Shown here piece by piece: positions 8,982-19,107 of a DNA stretch of 64,000 nucleotides. Positions within the stretch are counted from its first letter, which is position 1, and every line of letters begins with the position of its first letter. A program made the translations under genes and the position numbers. This stretch comes from Bradysia coprophila (taxonomy: Eukaryota > Arthropoda > Insecta > Diptera > Sciaridae): assembly GCF_014529535.1 (NCBI RefSeq), contig NW_023503372.1, positions 3,762,988-3,826,987 on the forward strand, in the 5' to 3' direction. The notes beneath the pieces were generated by a model. That model saw nothing but the letters and a program-made list of their open reading frames with translations, did no database searches and was not told the DNA's origin.

Positions 8982-11900
8982 ATGTCGCAACAGCAGAGAA
9001 ATCAAAACCTGCCTCCCAGACCTTCCAGAACATCAAGACAACAAAATTGGGTCAGTATCGTCAGTATTCAATTTCATAATATCGGGAAGTGCCGTTATTC
9101 TGTGAAAGAAATTCAAAGGAAAGTTCGTGGGTCTCTACTCTTACGTTGTTTGGGAAGCCATAATTGAACTAAAATTGTTAAGATGTGATGGTAAAACCTT
9201 CTATTTGTTTAGGTGTTGTAATGACAGACGTTGTTTCAGAAGTTAACCTCACATTTTAGGACGCTTCGGTAATGTTCTAGCAGTCGTACAGCAACTAAAT
9301 TGCCTAAGGCCAAAACACGAGCAACTGTGCGTTTATGAGATAAATTATGCTGCGTTTGCTCAATACAAGGCCCTAAGGTGAATTTTTTTTTGAATCGGAC
9401 ACACCATTTTTGTTTCCGGACGTTTATGGTGCTATCGATAGGGAATTTCAAGGTGATCATTTCGTAGAAGAAGTTTTTTTTTTAAACGACCTCTCCGGCT
9501 CGGGGCGACTGAGAGAAAATTTGAAAATTTCAAAATCATGACTTTTTTAGAAAAGTTTATCCCGAAATGAAACGACCCGGTCGGTTTTGATCTAATGGTA
9601 GTTTGTAGAGAATTGACAGAAGATTCTAGTAAAAGTAACGTTGGGTCGAAAAGTTGTAGCTGTGAGTCAGGGTGAGACATCAAAGTCCAATTTTATGGTT
9701 TTGTCAATGAGCACCCCAACCGATTTTTCATTTTATTGGCTTAAAATGAAGGCTAGCACATTCCATTTAACATATCAAAAAATTGGGAGGGGGTTTTTCA
9801 ATTTTTTCAACAAATCTTAAAAAACTTTCTTATGGGTGCCCACATTCCTGAGATTTTTTAATGGAAATGTATGGAAACAATAATCGTGCATGTTCCAAAC
9901 TTCTTTCACTTTTTGACAATAACAATTGAATTTCCTCTGTAATTCATAGACAAGCGATAACTCTGTCCAGCCAAAATTAACGGGTAATACTCAACCGAAA
10001 AATCCTTCACGGAACTGTGATCCAACAGTTCCGAACCAACAACCTCCCACTGCTGGCAGCGGACCTTCCTCTTCCAACCAACAGCCATCGGCTGCCCCAC
10101 AACATTCTCAGTCTATCGAAGTTGAAATGGCAGCAAACTTCAAAGTGGAAGTGGACAATCAACTTACCAGCATCTTACTGGCTAACTTGTCGAAAGCTGG
10201 TGGTGACAGAAACAAGTCTCTTGTCGAAGACGTTTTTCGCAAAGAAATCAATGTTCTGAAATCGAAAATCAAGAAAGGCAAGACGGAAGTCGACAATCTG
10301 TCAGAGATGTTGAAGTCACTCGAAGAGATGGAGTATTATACGCACGAAAAGTGAGTTGTTGATACATACAGATTTCGTATTATTGAACAGTGTGATTGTG
10401 AAACGTACTCGTTAGGTGGAATACGTGTGAACGCATCCTTCAAATGTTGAACGGGGAATATACTGGCCGGCTCGATTACATGAAGGATATCTTGAGCATC
10501 ATCCAGAAAGAAGACAATAAACGAAATGAGCACGTTAATGAAGGCAACCATCGCGAGAGTTTGTTTGACAAAAAACGTGAACAATTGGAACAGCGTCGTT
10601 AGTATCGATTATCGAAATGAAATTGCAATTTCTCAATCCAAAATGTATCCGTTTTGTCTCCTAATATTTGCAGTGGACAAGATCAATTCGAAAATTGATT
10701 TTGATATCAAGACACGAGACGATATGTGCGCCCAAATTTCAGAGTTGAACGCAAGCGAGGCCAGAATCATACCTACGATCGAAGATTTCCGGAAATCAAA
10801 TAAACAATTGAAGGAGGAAATCGACAAGGTGAGAAAGGTTTGACACTTGATACTCATAAGAATGAAGGAATTGACTTCTGGTCTTTACGGTTGTGGTGTG
10901 GTGTCCTCCGATCTCCAATTTTTCTCGCTATATCCAATCTGTCGGGGCTTGAGAATTTCCGGACTTTTATTTCTAAATATTTTGAAGAGAAATCATCGAC
11001 AAATGGACGATCACAACTTTGATGCTACTTTCAGTTGCAAAACCATAAGCGTTACGTACAATTGTTGACCACTCGCTATAACAGTCGCGACTCGTATTAC
11101 AGTCGGGACTCGTATTACAGTCGGGATTCGTATTACAGTCGGGACTCGTATTACAGTCGGGACTCGTATTACAGTCGGGACTCGTATTACAGTCGGGACT
11201 CGTATTACAGTCGGGACTCGTATTACAGTCGGGACTCGTATTACAGTCGGGACTCGTATTACGGTCGGGACTCGTATTACAGTCGGGACTCGTATTACAG
11301 TCGGGACTCGTATTACAGTCGGGACTCGTATTACAGTCGGGACTCGTATTACAGTCGGGACTCGTATTACAGTCGGGACTCGTATTACAGTCGGGACTCG
11401 TATCACAGTCGGGACTCGTATCACAGTCGGGACTCGTATCACAGTCGGTACTCGTATCACAGTCGGGACTCGTATCACAGTCGGGACTCGTTTCACAGTC
11501 GGGACTCGTTTCACAGTCGGGACTCGTTTCACAGTCGGGACTAGTATCACAGTCGGGACTCATATTAGCCTTCGCCTTCACAAGAATTTTTCTACAAATC
11601 GTTACCGTTTCTACATAATTGCAGGTTCAAGTCAAGTTCGAGGACGATGATTCCATGGCTTCTGAAATCACGAAAAATGCTTCAGAATGGTAAGAGTAAC
11701 AGTTTACTTAATCCTTCGTCTACTTCATAAAATTCGATTTACTTATAAAGGGTCAATGAAAAGCGGGTGGCAGTTGGTACGCTCGATTTTATACAATCGG
11801 AGATGAAAAAGGACAAGGTGATTTCTCAGTCCGAATTTTAATAGAGAGCCTAAGGCCTAACCGCGAATTTATTTGACAGAAAAAGGTCAGTGGTTTGCTG

Positions 11901-12493
11901 AAGAAGGAACAAAAGGCCAACAAGAACATGTGCAAAGAAATAAGCAGCTTGGTGCAAGAATGTGCCGATCTGAAGGAGCAAATGACTGATCTGCAAACTT
12001 CGTCAAAATTGCGCATCGCAACTGCCGAAACCGAATTCGAGCAGAAGCGATCGTCACTCTACGCTGAGTTGAGAAAGTTGAGTGGCGATATGAAACTGTT
12101 GCAACTCGAAGCGGACAAAAAGCATTCTCAGTACGACGAACACAAGCGAACGATTGAAGCAGTTTCATCGTTGCGAGAAAGTGTCAATTCGCTCGAGCAG
12201 AAAATCGGTCACTTGGAGACCGTAAAGTGGAAACTAGAACACAAAATTTCTGTCATTGAAGAATACTTAAATGATACGAATGACTGGCGAAACAAGCGAC
12301 ATTCCACCAGCAGTAGCGAAGCGAAACGACGACGATTATCGTCATCTACCTCGGTAAATGAAATAGATTTCAAGTGCTTTGAATGCATTTGAAAAGATTG
12401 ATTGATTGATTTTAGGTTGACGGGCATGCCCGACGCTTGCCTACCAGCGGATCGTCGTTCGATTTGAAAGAAGTGTGTTCTGAGATTGCGTGA
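8982..12493 (+). CDS. Coiled-coil protein of unknown function, eight or nine exons
   Basis: Exons read by phase-consistent GT-AG junctions are 8982-9050, 9950-10350, 10416-10597, 10674-10828, 11625-11689, 11751-11817, 11880-12353 and 12416-12493, giving about 496 residues. Residues 1-75 are rich in Gln, Pro, Ser and Asn (start MSQQQRNQNLPPRPSR). The rest is mostly charged heptad-like helix (KKGKTEVDNLSEMLKSLEEM; LRESVNSLEQKIGHLETVKW), followed by a basic Ser-rich patch (KRRRLSSSTS) that could be a nuclear signal. I do not recognise the family; a cytoskeletal, kinetochore or centrosomal role would be a guess. The end is uncertain. Exon 8 reaches TGA at 12491, but GC|GTGAGT at 12490 is a good donor, and a strong acceptor (polypyrimidine, TTTCAG) at 17006 precedes a short possible last exon (17007-17042, then STOP). 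The exon-4/5 intron contains a minisatellite. Confidence 0.8.
11083..11566. repeat. 18-bp minisatellite, about 27 copies, in an intron
   Basis: The unit is ACTCGTATTACAGTCGGG, repeated head to tail about 27 times with very few differences. Variants are ordered: most copies read TATTAC, then a block reads TATCAC, then TTTCAC near the right end. Because 18 is a multiple of three and no unit contains a stop, several reading frames on both strands are open for about 500 bases (for example SYYSRD repeats on plus and TSPDCN repeats on minus). It lies between exons 4 and 5 of the coiled-coil gene, so it is most simply intronic. Confidence 0.93.
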
Positions 12494-12934
12494 GTACCCA
12501 ATGATTTCTCTTTCTTCAAATTTATTTTTCAATTCGAGCATTAGCTCAACTTTATGCGATAGTTACGTCTCTCACCATACGCTTTAAGGAATGACTTTAG
12601 AAGTTAGTTGAATTTAATGCGAAGCAATTCGACTAAATTTTAAAATTTCATAAGAAAATCCACCAAACAATCAACAAACGACTTGGGAAATTCACAATTT
12701 TAAATGGGAAATTCACAATTTTAAACGGGACATAGTTGTACCCTAATGTTTTACGGAACTTGTAACGAGTACTAACTTTTCCAGAACCAAATTTTCTGTT
12801 AAATAACTACGTCCTTTCGCTACACAATCGAAAACCACTGACGACAGCGTTTTATTTCAGTCGTTTTATTTCAGTCGTGCCAAGGCCACTCCCTCAGGCC
12901 AATTTCTGCATTTTTTGCGCGTGTTCATCTTTGT

Positions 12935-13215
12935 GCACAAAATGTGCCCACCGTGATATTTGAGCGCAAAATGTATACATTTTGTGCGCAACATGTGCGA
13001 AAAATGTGCACATTTTGTAAACAAATCTCGCACAATTCGTGAATAAAATTTACACATCTTGTACGCAAAATATGCACATTTTGTGAGCAAAAGTCACACA
13101 ATTCGTGAATAAAATGTACACATCTTGTAAGCAAAATATGTATAGTTTGTGTGTATTTTATGCACCATTTGTGTCCATTTTTCGTACAGACTGTGTGACA
13201 TTTGCGCACAAAATG
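12935..13215. repeat. Degenerate repeats of an AAAATGTGCACATTTTGTG-type word
   Basis: Words such as CAAAATGTGC, CACATTTTGTG, TACACATCTTGTAAGCAAAAT and CACAATTCGTGAATAAAAT alternate about ten times. They are close to self-complementary, so the block can fold in many registers. The minus-strand ORFs over it (repeats of TKCAHF and KMCKF) have no family resemblance and are by-products. Confidence 0.7.
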
Positions 13216-13302
13216 TACAATAAAATTTTATACGGATTATTTGGTTTTATTTTTCGGAGTCATTCTGCCCTACTTCGGTAGCATGGAATAGTTATTTTCA
13301 TA

Positions 13303-13438
13303 ACTAGAGAGGAAAGTGCCTTTTTGCTAAATTCGAGATGTATTTGTGAGCTGAGAGAGTATTGTAACATAAGAATATTACAATACTCGCGAGGTCACAA
13401 ATATATCGAGAATTTTGCAAAGCTCTTTCCTCTCGTTG
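13303..13438. repeat. 136-bp hairpin MITE
   Basis: AACTAGAGAGGAAAGTGCC...TTCGAGATGTATTTGTGAGC folds back on GGTCACAAATATATCGAG...AGCTCTTTCCTCTCGTT. The innermost stem is GAGAGTATTGTAA/TTACAATACTC with a tiny loop. Nearly every base pairs, so the transcript would form a long double-stranded hairpin. Confidence 0.8.
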
Positions 13439-14115
13439 TATGTAAAGAACTTTACATGTGCCTCATATTGAAAGTCACGAAAACACAAATGTTATTCAAA
13501 AACTAATCACAAACAATCGAATAAACACAAGTTTTTTCGGTCACATAAAATATTAAAACAACATGGCTACCCGATTTTAGCCGACGTTCGGATATGAAGA
13601 GACTACTGTTGTTTTTGCATGTAAGACGTTCGTATACAGAACACTGTGTACGTATACTTCAGAGCGAAGCGCTTCATATGCAAAGTGAACCGCATCACAT
13701 GCAAAGTGAATCGTGCGGGATGCAAAGTGAATTAGTTTATTTTGCTTATTATGTACTTCATTTTGCAATCTATGTACCACACGCATGTGTGAGTGTGATG
13801 CATGTTGTGACTTTCTCTTATTTACTTAACGATTGTTGAGATTTGCTCTCTCTACATCATCTTTGAGCTCATTGTATTTATCGATTATCAATCTAATCGT
13901 GTTCATATTATGTGTTTCATTCTCATGCTTATTCTCTTGTAATCGCTTGTTCACAACGGATCGTCGTGAGACACATGTAAAATATTTCAACGTTAGTGCA
14001 AGTTCTAACTACAGAAGTCGATATTTCAAAATAAAACCGTCTGTCGTCTATCACAATTATTATGCACAATCAACAAACGATCTCGTCGAGGGAAAGTAGG
14101 TCCGTAACAACAACC

Positions 14116-14310
14116 AAACAAAATACGCGTAAATTGTGCATAAAGTGTGCGTAAAATGTCCATAAAATATGCACAATTTTCGCATAATTTGTGAACCAAA
14201 TCTAAACAAAATACGCGTAAATTGTGCATAAGTGTGCGTAAAATGTCCATAAAATATGCACAATTTGCGCATATTTCTTGTGCACAATCTAGACAAAATA
14301 CGTGTACTTG
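14116..14310. repeat. Three tandem units of about 87-88 bp
   Basis: Units begin at AAATACGCG/AAATACGTG, near 14121, 14209 and 14296. They contain GTGCATAA(A)GTGTGCG, AAAATGTCCATAAAATATGC and a CACAATTTGCGC-like tail. The third copy is partial. Confidence 0.75.
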
Positions 14311-14739
14311 TTGCACACCAACCTGCGTAATTGGCCTGAGGGACTGCATAGTTGCTTGTATGTTCATAAGTATATGTAATATGTTAGCTCAGATAGTCTC
14401 TGCTTAACAAGAAAGTTGACACAAATTCAGCTTTGACAGTTTGAGCATATGCAGATGCTCAGACTAATCGAATCAAAGCATGATAAATTGCTCTTCTGTA
14501 TGCCCCAAAAATGAACCGATTTTTTTTAAGAGTTAGTCTAAACTTCGAAACGTACGTATAGCCGCCCGTAAAAAGAGAAATACGAAATGGCGGACCATAT
14601 TTTCGATTTAACACTTTTTTAAGACATTCTATTGATCAAACGTGTGGCGAAAAATATAGTCCCAGCATCTCAAATAAATCTTTTCTTATAGCGGCTACGA
14701 ACATGATCGTAAAGTAGTATCGCCAAAGTCAAATCGCCA

Positions 14740-14950
14740 AGGTTTCTTTTCGTGATTCATCACATGTTGTCGCTCTTCACACTCCTTTGGCGATTTTTCT
14801 TAGCGTTTCTTCACACTTTAGCGATTTCTCTAGGCAATTCATCATACAGTTTGTAAACCAAAGGCTTATGCAGAATCAGCAACAGCTCAAACAAATGAAC
14901 CAAAAATAATGAATTGTCAAGAAAAATCGCCGGAGTGGGAAAAACGCCAA
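14740..14950. repeat. AGCGATTT / TTCTTCACACTT fold-back repeat, left part
   Basis: Degenerate copies of CGCCAAGG, TTAGCGTTTCTTCACACTT, TAGCGATTTCTC and their complements (GAAAAATCGCCGGAGTG, AACGCCAAAGTG) give an irregular fold-back. The same words recur at 16660-16960, so this repeat brackets the Penelope-like fragment. That retroelement may have landed in an older copy. Confidence 0.5.
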
Positions 14951-15057
14951 AGTGAAAAAATAAGTTTAAAAGACTGCATTATAATCTCTCTCGATGCACT
15001 AAAAACACGAATTCTGTTTTTGAAATACATTTCGTAACTGGGAAGACACTTGTGTGT

Positions 15058-15205
15058 CACAAAGACACTTGGTCCGGACGTTATTTGAATTTTAAATCTC
15101 ATTTGCCAACTGCCCACAAACGCAACACAATCACAAAGACACTTGGTCCGGACGTTATTTGAATTTTAAATCTCATTTGCCAACTGCCTACAAACGCAAC
15201 ACAGT
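15058..15205 (+). repeat. 74-bp direct tandem duplication at the left edge of the Penelope fragment
   Basis: AAAGACACTTGGTCCGGACG through CAACTGCC.ACAAACGCAAC occurs twice in a row, from 15061 and from 15135, with almost no differences. Its length is not a multiple of three, so only the second copy reads in frame into the endonuclease-bearing ORF. Confidence 0.9.
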
Positions 15206-15854
15206 CACACTGCTAGCAGAGAAGATTCTTCTATTGTCTGAACCCGAGTTCCACAACAAAAACTTTGAATTGCTGAGAGAAACTTTAGCCAAGAATATGT
15301 ACCCGAATGGTTTGGTTGAATGTATGATCAAAAAAGCACACGAAAAGTTTACAAAGAATGGAGATGTGAAACCGATCAAAGAGAAACTCCCGATAGCTGC
15401 CGTACCCTATGTTAAAGGCCTGTTTGAGAAACTGAAAGCCATATGCAAGGATGACGTCATGCTGGTTGGAAAAGGCGACAACACGTTGAAGAAGTCTATT
15501 TTTAGTAGACTCAAAGATCCGACGCCAAAGTTACATTGTTCACATTTGGTGTACTGTATTTCCTGTTCGTGCGGGTACAAATACGTTGGCCAGACATTAC
15601 AGCTTTTGAAGGACAGAATCTATCAACATAAGTACAACATAAGCATTAAGAACAGTAACCACAGTGCCTTATGTGATCACGCTATTACGAACAATCATAC
15701 ACCGTTGTGGGATAAAGTTAAAATTGTTGTTCGTGAAAGTCAGCAGAAGAAAAGAGACATTTTAGAGATGATTGCGGTGAAGAAGACACCGAATTGTCTG
15801 AATAAACACACCGATTGTATAATGTTATCTACTGCCTATAATAACGTGATTTGA
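15159..15854 (+). CDS. PLE C-terminal region with GIY-YIG endonuclease, truncated
   Basis: There are about 231 residues, and the frame stays open upstream through TWSGRYLNFKSHLP, the usual PLE linker between reverse transcriptase and endonuclease, so the first codon here is not a true start. PYVKGLFEKLKAI is the typical PLE motif before the nuclease. The GIY-YIG core reads HLVYCISCSCGYKYVGQT with the downstream LLKDRIYQHK, giving the expected Tyr, Gly and Arg plus the His-containing helix. Extra cysteines (CISCSC) fit the PLE zinc-binding linker. The element family uses this nuclease to nick target DNA for reverse transcription. Without its reverse transcriptase this fragment is presumed dead. 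It ends in TGA at 15852-15854. Confidence 0.88.
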   Translation: MNFKSHLPTAYKRNTVTLLAEKILLLSEPEFHNKNFELLRETLAKNMYPNGLVECMIKKAHEKFTKNGDVKPIKEKLPIAAVPYVKGLFEKLKAICKDDVMLVGKGDNTLKKSIFSRLKDPTPKLHCSHLVYCISCSCGYKYVGQTLQLLKDRIYQHKYNISIKNSNHSALCDHAITNNHTPLWDKVKIVVRESQQKKRDILEMIAVKKTPNCLNKHTDCIMLSTAYNNVI

Positions 15855-16169
15855 TGTTACTCTCTGTACGTAATGCTTTCATCTAGTAGAAATTCATTTT
15901 TGTTTTATCCTCTCTCTTTACGTTTTGATTTTGATCTAAATCGATTTAGTATTGAATTTAATTGACGATGCACACAAGTGCTTATTTTTGTGCTTTAAAA
16001 GAATTGAGGTAAAAAAGAAACCTTTGCGCTGTATAATGATATTCTGTGTTCTCATTATGTTTATGTTTTTAGCCACTGAAGATGGTATCTATTTGGTACC
16101 GAAATTGATTTGGCAGAATAAAAGTATTTTAACTGAGCAAATCCGATTTTAATCAAGAAAAAGACGTAT

Positions 16170-16660
16170 TGACGATACTTTTCGTAAAAGAACAGTTGCC
16201 TTAGGATCGAACAAAACGCCTTTTGCCACTCAGCATCATAATATGCAAAATTTGAAAACTTTAGATGCCTCTGTGGTATAAAACGTTGCATGAATCTCGG
16301 TGCAAAGTACTTAATTAGGCTCACGATGTGTATTATGACCCACGGCCTGCGGCCTCTTGTCATAATAACACATCTAAAGCCTAATGAAGTACTTTGCACT
16401 CAATGTCATAAATAACTATTACGTCACCGTTTGTTAAATGATACTTTCCATCCCATAAAGCCATAAAGCCGATTTGTGTCTATCGTAAAAGCATAAATTC
16501 CCTAGGATCGAACAAACCGCTTTTTCGTTACTTTTTGTAAAAGGATAGATTCCCCAGGTTTGAACTTAACGCGTTTCCGTCACTTTTTTTAAGGATCAAA
16601 CACAACGCCTGTTCGTTTCCTTTCGTAAAATAGATTCTATGGGATCGAACAAAATATCAC
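16170..16660. repeat. Degenerate tandem repeat (TTCGTAAAAG...TAGGATCGAACAAAACGC)
   Basis: Four to five diverged copies are built from TCGTAAAAG, A.A..TTCCCTAGG, ATCGAACAAA and CGC(C/T)TTTTCGTTAC. They are interrupted by the fold-back at 16300-16399. No gene is visible. Confidence 0.6.
16300..16399. repeat. 100-bp fold-back with GC-rich apex
   Basis: GTGCAAAGTACTTAATTAGGC...GATGTGTATTATGAC pairs with GTCATAATAACACATC..GCCTAATGAAGTACTTTGCAC. The apex CCACGGCCTGCGGCCTCTT is GC-rich, like that of the fold-backs at 3756 and 3981. Confidence 0.85.
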
Positions 16661-16960
16661 TGGAGAATGTGAAAAAAAACGCCAAGGAAAATCGTAAGAG
16701 TGCGAAAAACGCCAAACAAAGTCGTCAAAATAGTGAAGAAACTCAATATAGACAAATCTTCCATTCTTTGTGACTATCTGCCTCTGGGTTTTTTCACGCT
16801 CTGTCGATTATTCTTGGCGTTTCTTCACACTTCAGCGATTTTTCTTGCCAAAAGTCAGCCAAAAATGAAGAATTGCCACGAAAAATCTGCAGAGTGTGAA
16901 ACATTTCCAAGAAAAATTGACAGTGAAGAAACGTCAAGAAGAATCGGCAAAGTCTTCACT
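16660..16960. repeat. AGCGATTT / TTCTTCACACTT fold-back repeat, right part
   Basis: GCCAAGGAAAATCG, TCTTGGCGTTTCTTCACACTT, CAGCGATTTTTCTTGCC and the complements GAAAAATTGACAGTGAAGAAACG and CAAGAAGAATCGGC pair irregularly. The words are shared with 14740-14950. Confidence 0.5.
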
Positions 16961-17042
16961 GGAATGGAAAGCCAGAAAACTTTAAAAATTATTTTTTTCT
17001 TTTCAGGTCGCACAAATCGACTATGTGAATGGCGATGAATAA

Positions 17043-18332
17043 TACGTAATTTCTTTGGTTTTCACATTTTGTCGTTACATTACCATAATTCGAGTCATTC
17101 GACGATCATTTAAAATAATCTTGTTGTCGCGTTCTCGCGAATTTATTTGTTGATTTTTTTGTTATTTGTTTAAAGGACGAAATTTATTTTATTTTATCTT
17201 CATCGATTTGAAAACGAGACATTGAGTCATAAATGACAAGTATGTAAGTGAAATTGTTGTACAATTATCGTAACTTAATGATTGAAATTATATAAAGAAA
17301 AAATTTACGTTGATTGAAAGATGCGGAGAAATGAAATTTGTCTCCAATACACATGATAATTTACAAAAATTAACAATCGAATAAGAACGGACAGAAAACA
17401 ATGTCGATTTCAGCAAACGAAACGTATTTATTGTAAAAACATTCTTTAATGTACTTAAATGAATTATATTTGTTAAATAAATGGGTTTCTACTGTAAACG
17501 GTGCATCTTAAATGTTTTCATCGTCCGACTCCGACGTAACTTAGTAAAATCACTAAATCTGTTACTTCATTTCTTCAACGTATCACCAGATGCAAACATA
17601 CAACAGGTATAGATTTTACTGGGTTCTGAACACCTCTGAGTTGATAACGAAGACAGTTACACTGACATTTTCAATTGCTGACGAGCTTATTAGATAACTC
17701 TCAGTGTACTAACAATTTGTATAGATAATATTCACCGAACTGTTCAAATTTGGGCGCCAGCTGAGTTGGTGACTTAAATAAATGTTTTTTAAAAGCACTA
17801 AAGATGAATCTTCAGATCGGTCATACCTGTTTTATACCAAGGTTCTGAACCAGTCCTAGATGGTGCTAACAGAGAAATTTAGCTGCCATCGCACTACCTT
17901 CGTGATCAACTAGTAGTGTATTAACCAATGAAAGTATAAATCAGATAAAGGACGGGATGACATTGAGACATTGACAACGCACTCACTCTCATATAGTAAA
18001 CAGTGAATGCGTTGAAGATAGGTCGGCCGATCGGCATGGTCTCTTGTTTCATTCGTAGTCTCAACCAATGAATTTAACACACTGGGTATCGGAGAATCAT
18101 ACAAGTCGGAGGACATCCGTATTTCCAATGAATGAACAAGCCAGGTATGGCCAATTCTTCAAAAAAAATTTGGTCAGAATAATATGAAAATGGGTGAGAT
18201 AAAAACCGTTTTTAAATCGGTTATGTGCTTGACAGTGACATTAGATCCTACCTGGGAAGTTTATATTCATTGATCAGACCATGCCTAGTTTATATTCATT
18301 GCGTATTTTCCATGTTTTTGCGTAGGATGTAC
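17043..18332. other. Non-coding stretch between the coiled-coil gene and a MITE cluster
   Basis: AT-rich. An AATAAA at 17477-17482 could serve the coiled-coil gene if its last exon is at 17007. Words related to the 7913-8172 fold-back occur at about 17838-17920, and a 15-base direct repeat AGTTTATATTCATTG occurs near 18260 and 18290. No credible ORF. Confidence 0.5.
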
Positions 18333-18475
18333 CAACGCACTTCAAGCAAAAGTGGTTCTCTAAATAGGGTACTGAAACTTGACAGAGCTTCATACAAAAT
18401 TTTACATTGTAAAAAGAGTGGGGATATAATTTCATACAAAATAGTACTATATTTGGCAGCTGTCATTAATAGCAC
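18333..18475. mobile_element. MITE family CAACGCACTTCAAGCA, copy 1 (right end missing)
   Basis: It begins CAACGCACTTCAAGCAAAAG and carries the shared interior (GGGTACTGAAACTTGACAG..., CATACAAAATTTTAC, AAAAAGAGTGGGGAT, GGCAGCTGTCATTAATAGCAC), running in the opposite orientation to the other two copies. The right terminal repeat is cut off just after AGCAC and directly abuts another fold-back. Confidence 0.7.
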
Positions 18476-18478
18476 TAA

Positions 18479-18650
18479 CCTCAATTGAAAACGTGAACTG
18501 AACTCAAAACTTGTCTTTAAACAGGTTATTTTGAATAATTTTACAGTATTATCGTAAATATTACAATAAGGCTACTATAACACTGTGATGTTATTCAAAA
18601 TTAATTGTTTAAAGACAAGTTTTGCGTACAGTTCACGTTTTCAGTTGAAG
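18479..18650. repeat. 172-bp fold-back element
   Basis: CCTCAATTGAAAACGTGAAC...CAAAACTTGTCTTTAAACA...TTTTGAATAA is mirrored by TTATTCAAAA...TGTTTAAAGACAAGTTTTG...GTTCACGTTTTCAGTTGAAG. The arms are about 60 bp with only a few mismatches. Confidence 0.85.
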
Positions 18651-19107
18651 TTATGACGAAATTTTTCAGATGTCAAATATGTCAATGTCAAAACTGTCAC
18701 TTCACCACAGAAAGTTTCTCATTGCATCATAATACTATGTAGGTTTGTTCCAAGTAACTGTAAACATGAATTTTCACTGGCCGAACGGACACGATTTCAT
18801 CCACAGAGATCGATTTTCATATAAAAATTTATGCTGTTAATAACCTTAGGCTATCTCTATGGATGAAATTTGACAGTAATGTGACAATTCGTATGACATA
18901 TCATTGTAAAATAGCGATTTCTTCTCTCAAGTAAACTGTCAAAATTACAAAGCTAACCTCAAAAAATAAAATTTCATTGTAGTAACAGTAGTTTGGCTGT
19001 ACCTATCAATACCTATCTAATAAAGCAAAATCCATCGAAATCCGTTCAAATTTGGCCAACCTACAAGCAAAAACGGCTTGCCACCCTGTACCTAGTTCAC
19101 TCCAAGG

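Larger units (their letters stand above)
12890..14343. mobile_element. 1.45-kb putative element with TCCCTCAGGCCAATT inverted termini
   Basis: TCCCTCAGGCCAATT at 12890-12904 recurs inverted at 14329-14343. Between them lie a block of degenerate short palindromic words (about 12935-13215), a perfect-looking hairpin (13303-13438), a short ATGCAAAGTGAA triplet repeat (about 13680-13730) and three 87-88-bp tandem units (14116-14310). No transposase-like ORF is seen and I could not find a target duplication, so its status as one mobile unit is inferred from the termini alone. Confidence 0.5.
15058..16150 (+). mobile_element. Penelope-like retroelement (PLE), 3' fragment
   Basis: The fragment has the C-terminal part of a PLE polyprotein, including the GIY-YIG endonuclease, followed by about 300 bases of 3' sequence ending near a polyadenylation-like AATAAA at 16117-16122. 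The reverse transcriptase is missing, so the copy is 5'-truncated. A ribozyme-like core sits at 16076-16104. The flanking repeats at 14740-14950 and 16660-16960 look related to each other. Confidence 0.85.

Noticed and set aside
11083..11566. Possible CRISPR-like array
   Set aside because: There are no spacers: the 18-bp units are directly contiguous and the genome is eukaryotic.
10973..11581. 169-, 179- and 202-codon ORFs over the minisatellite on both strands
   Set aside because: They are translations of the 18-bp repeat in different frames. The region is bounded by good intron signals of the coiled-coil gene.
12866..13209. Minus-strand ORFs with TKCAHF/KMCKF repeats
   Set aside because: By-product of degenerate tandem words inside the 1.45-kb TIR element; cysteine spacing does not form a zinc finger.
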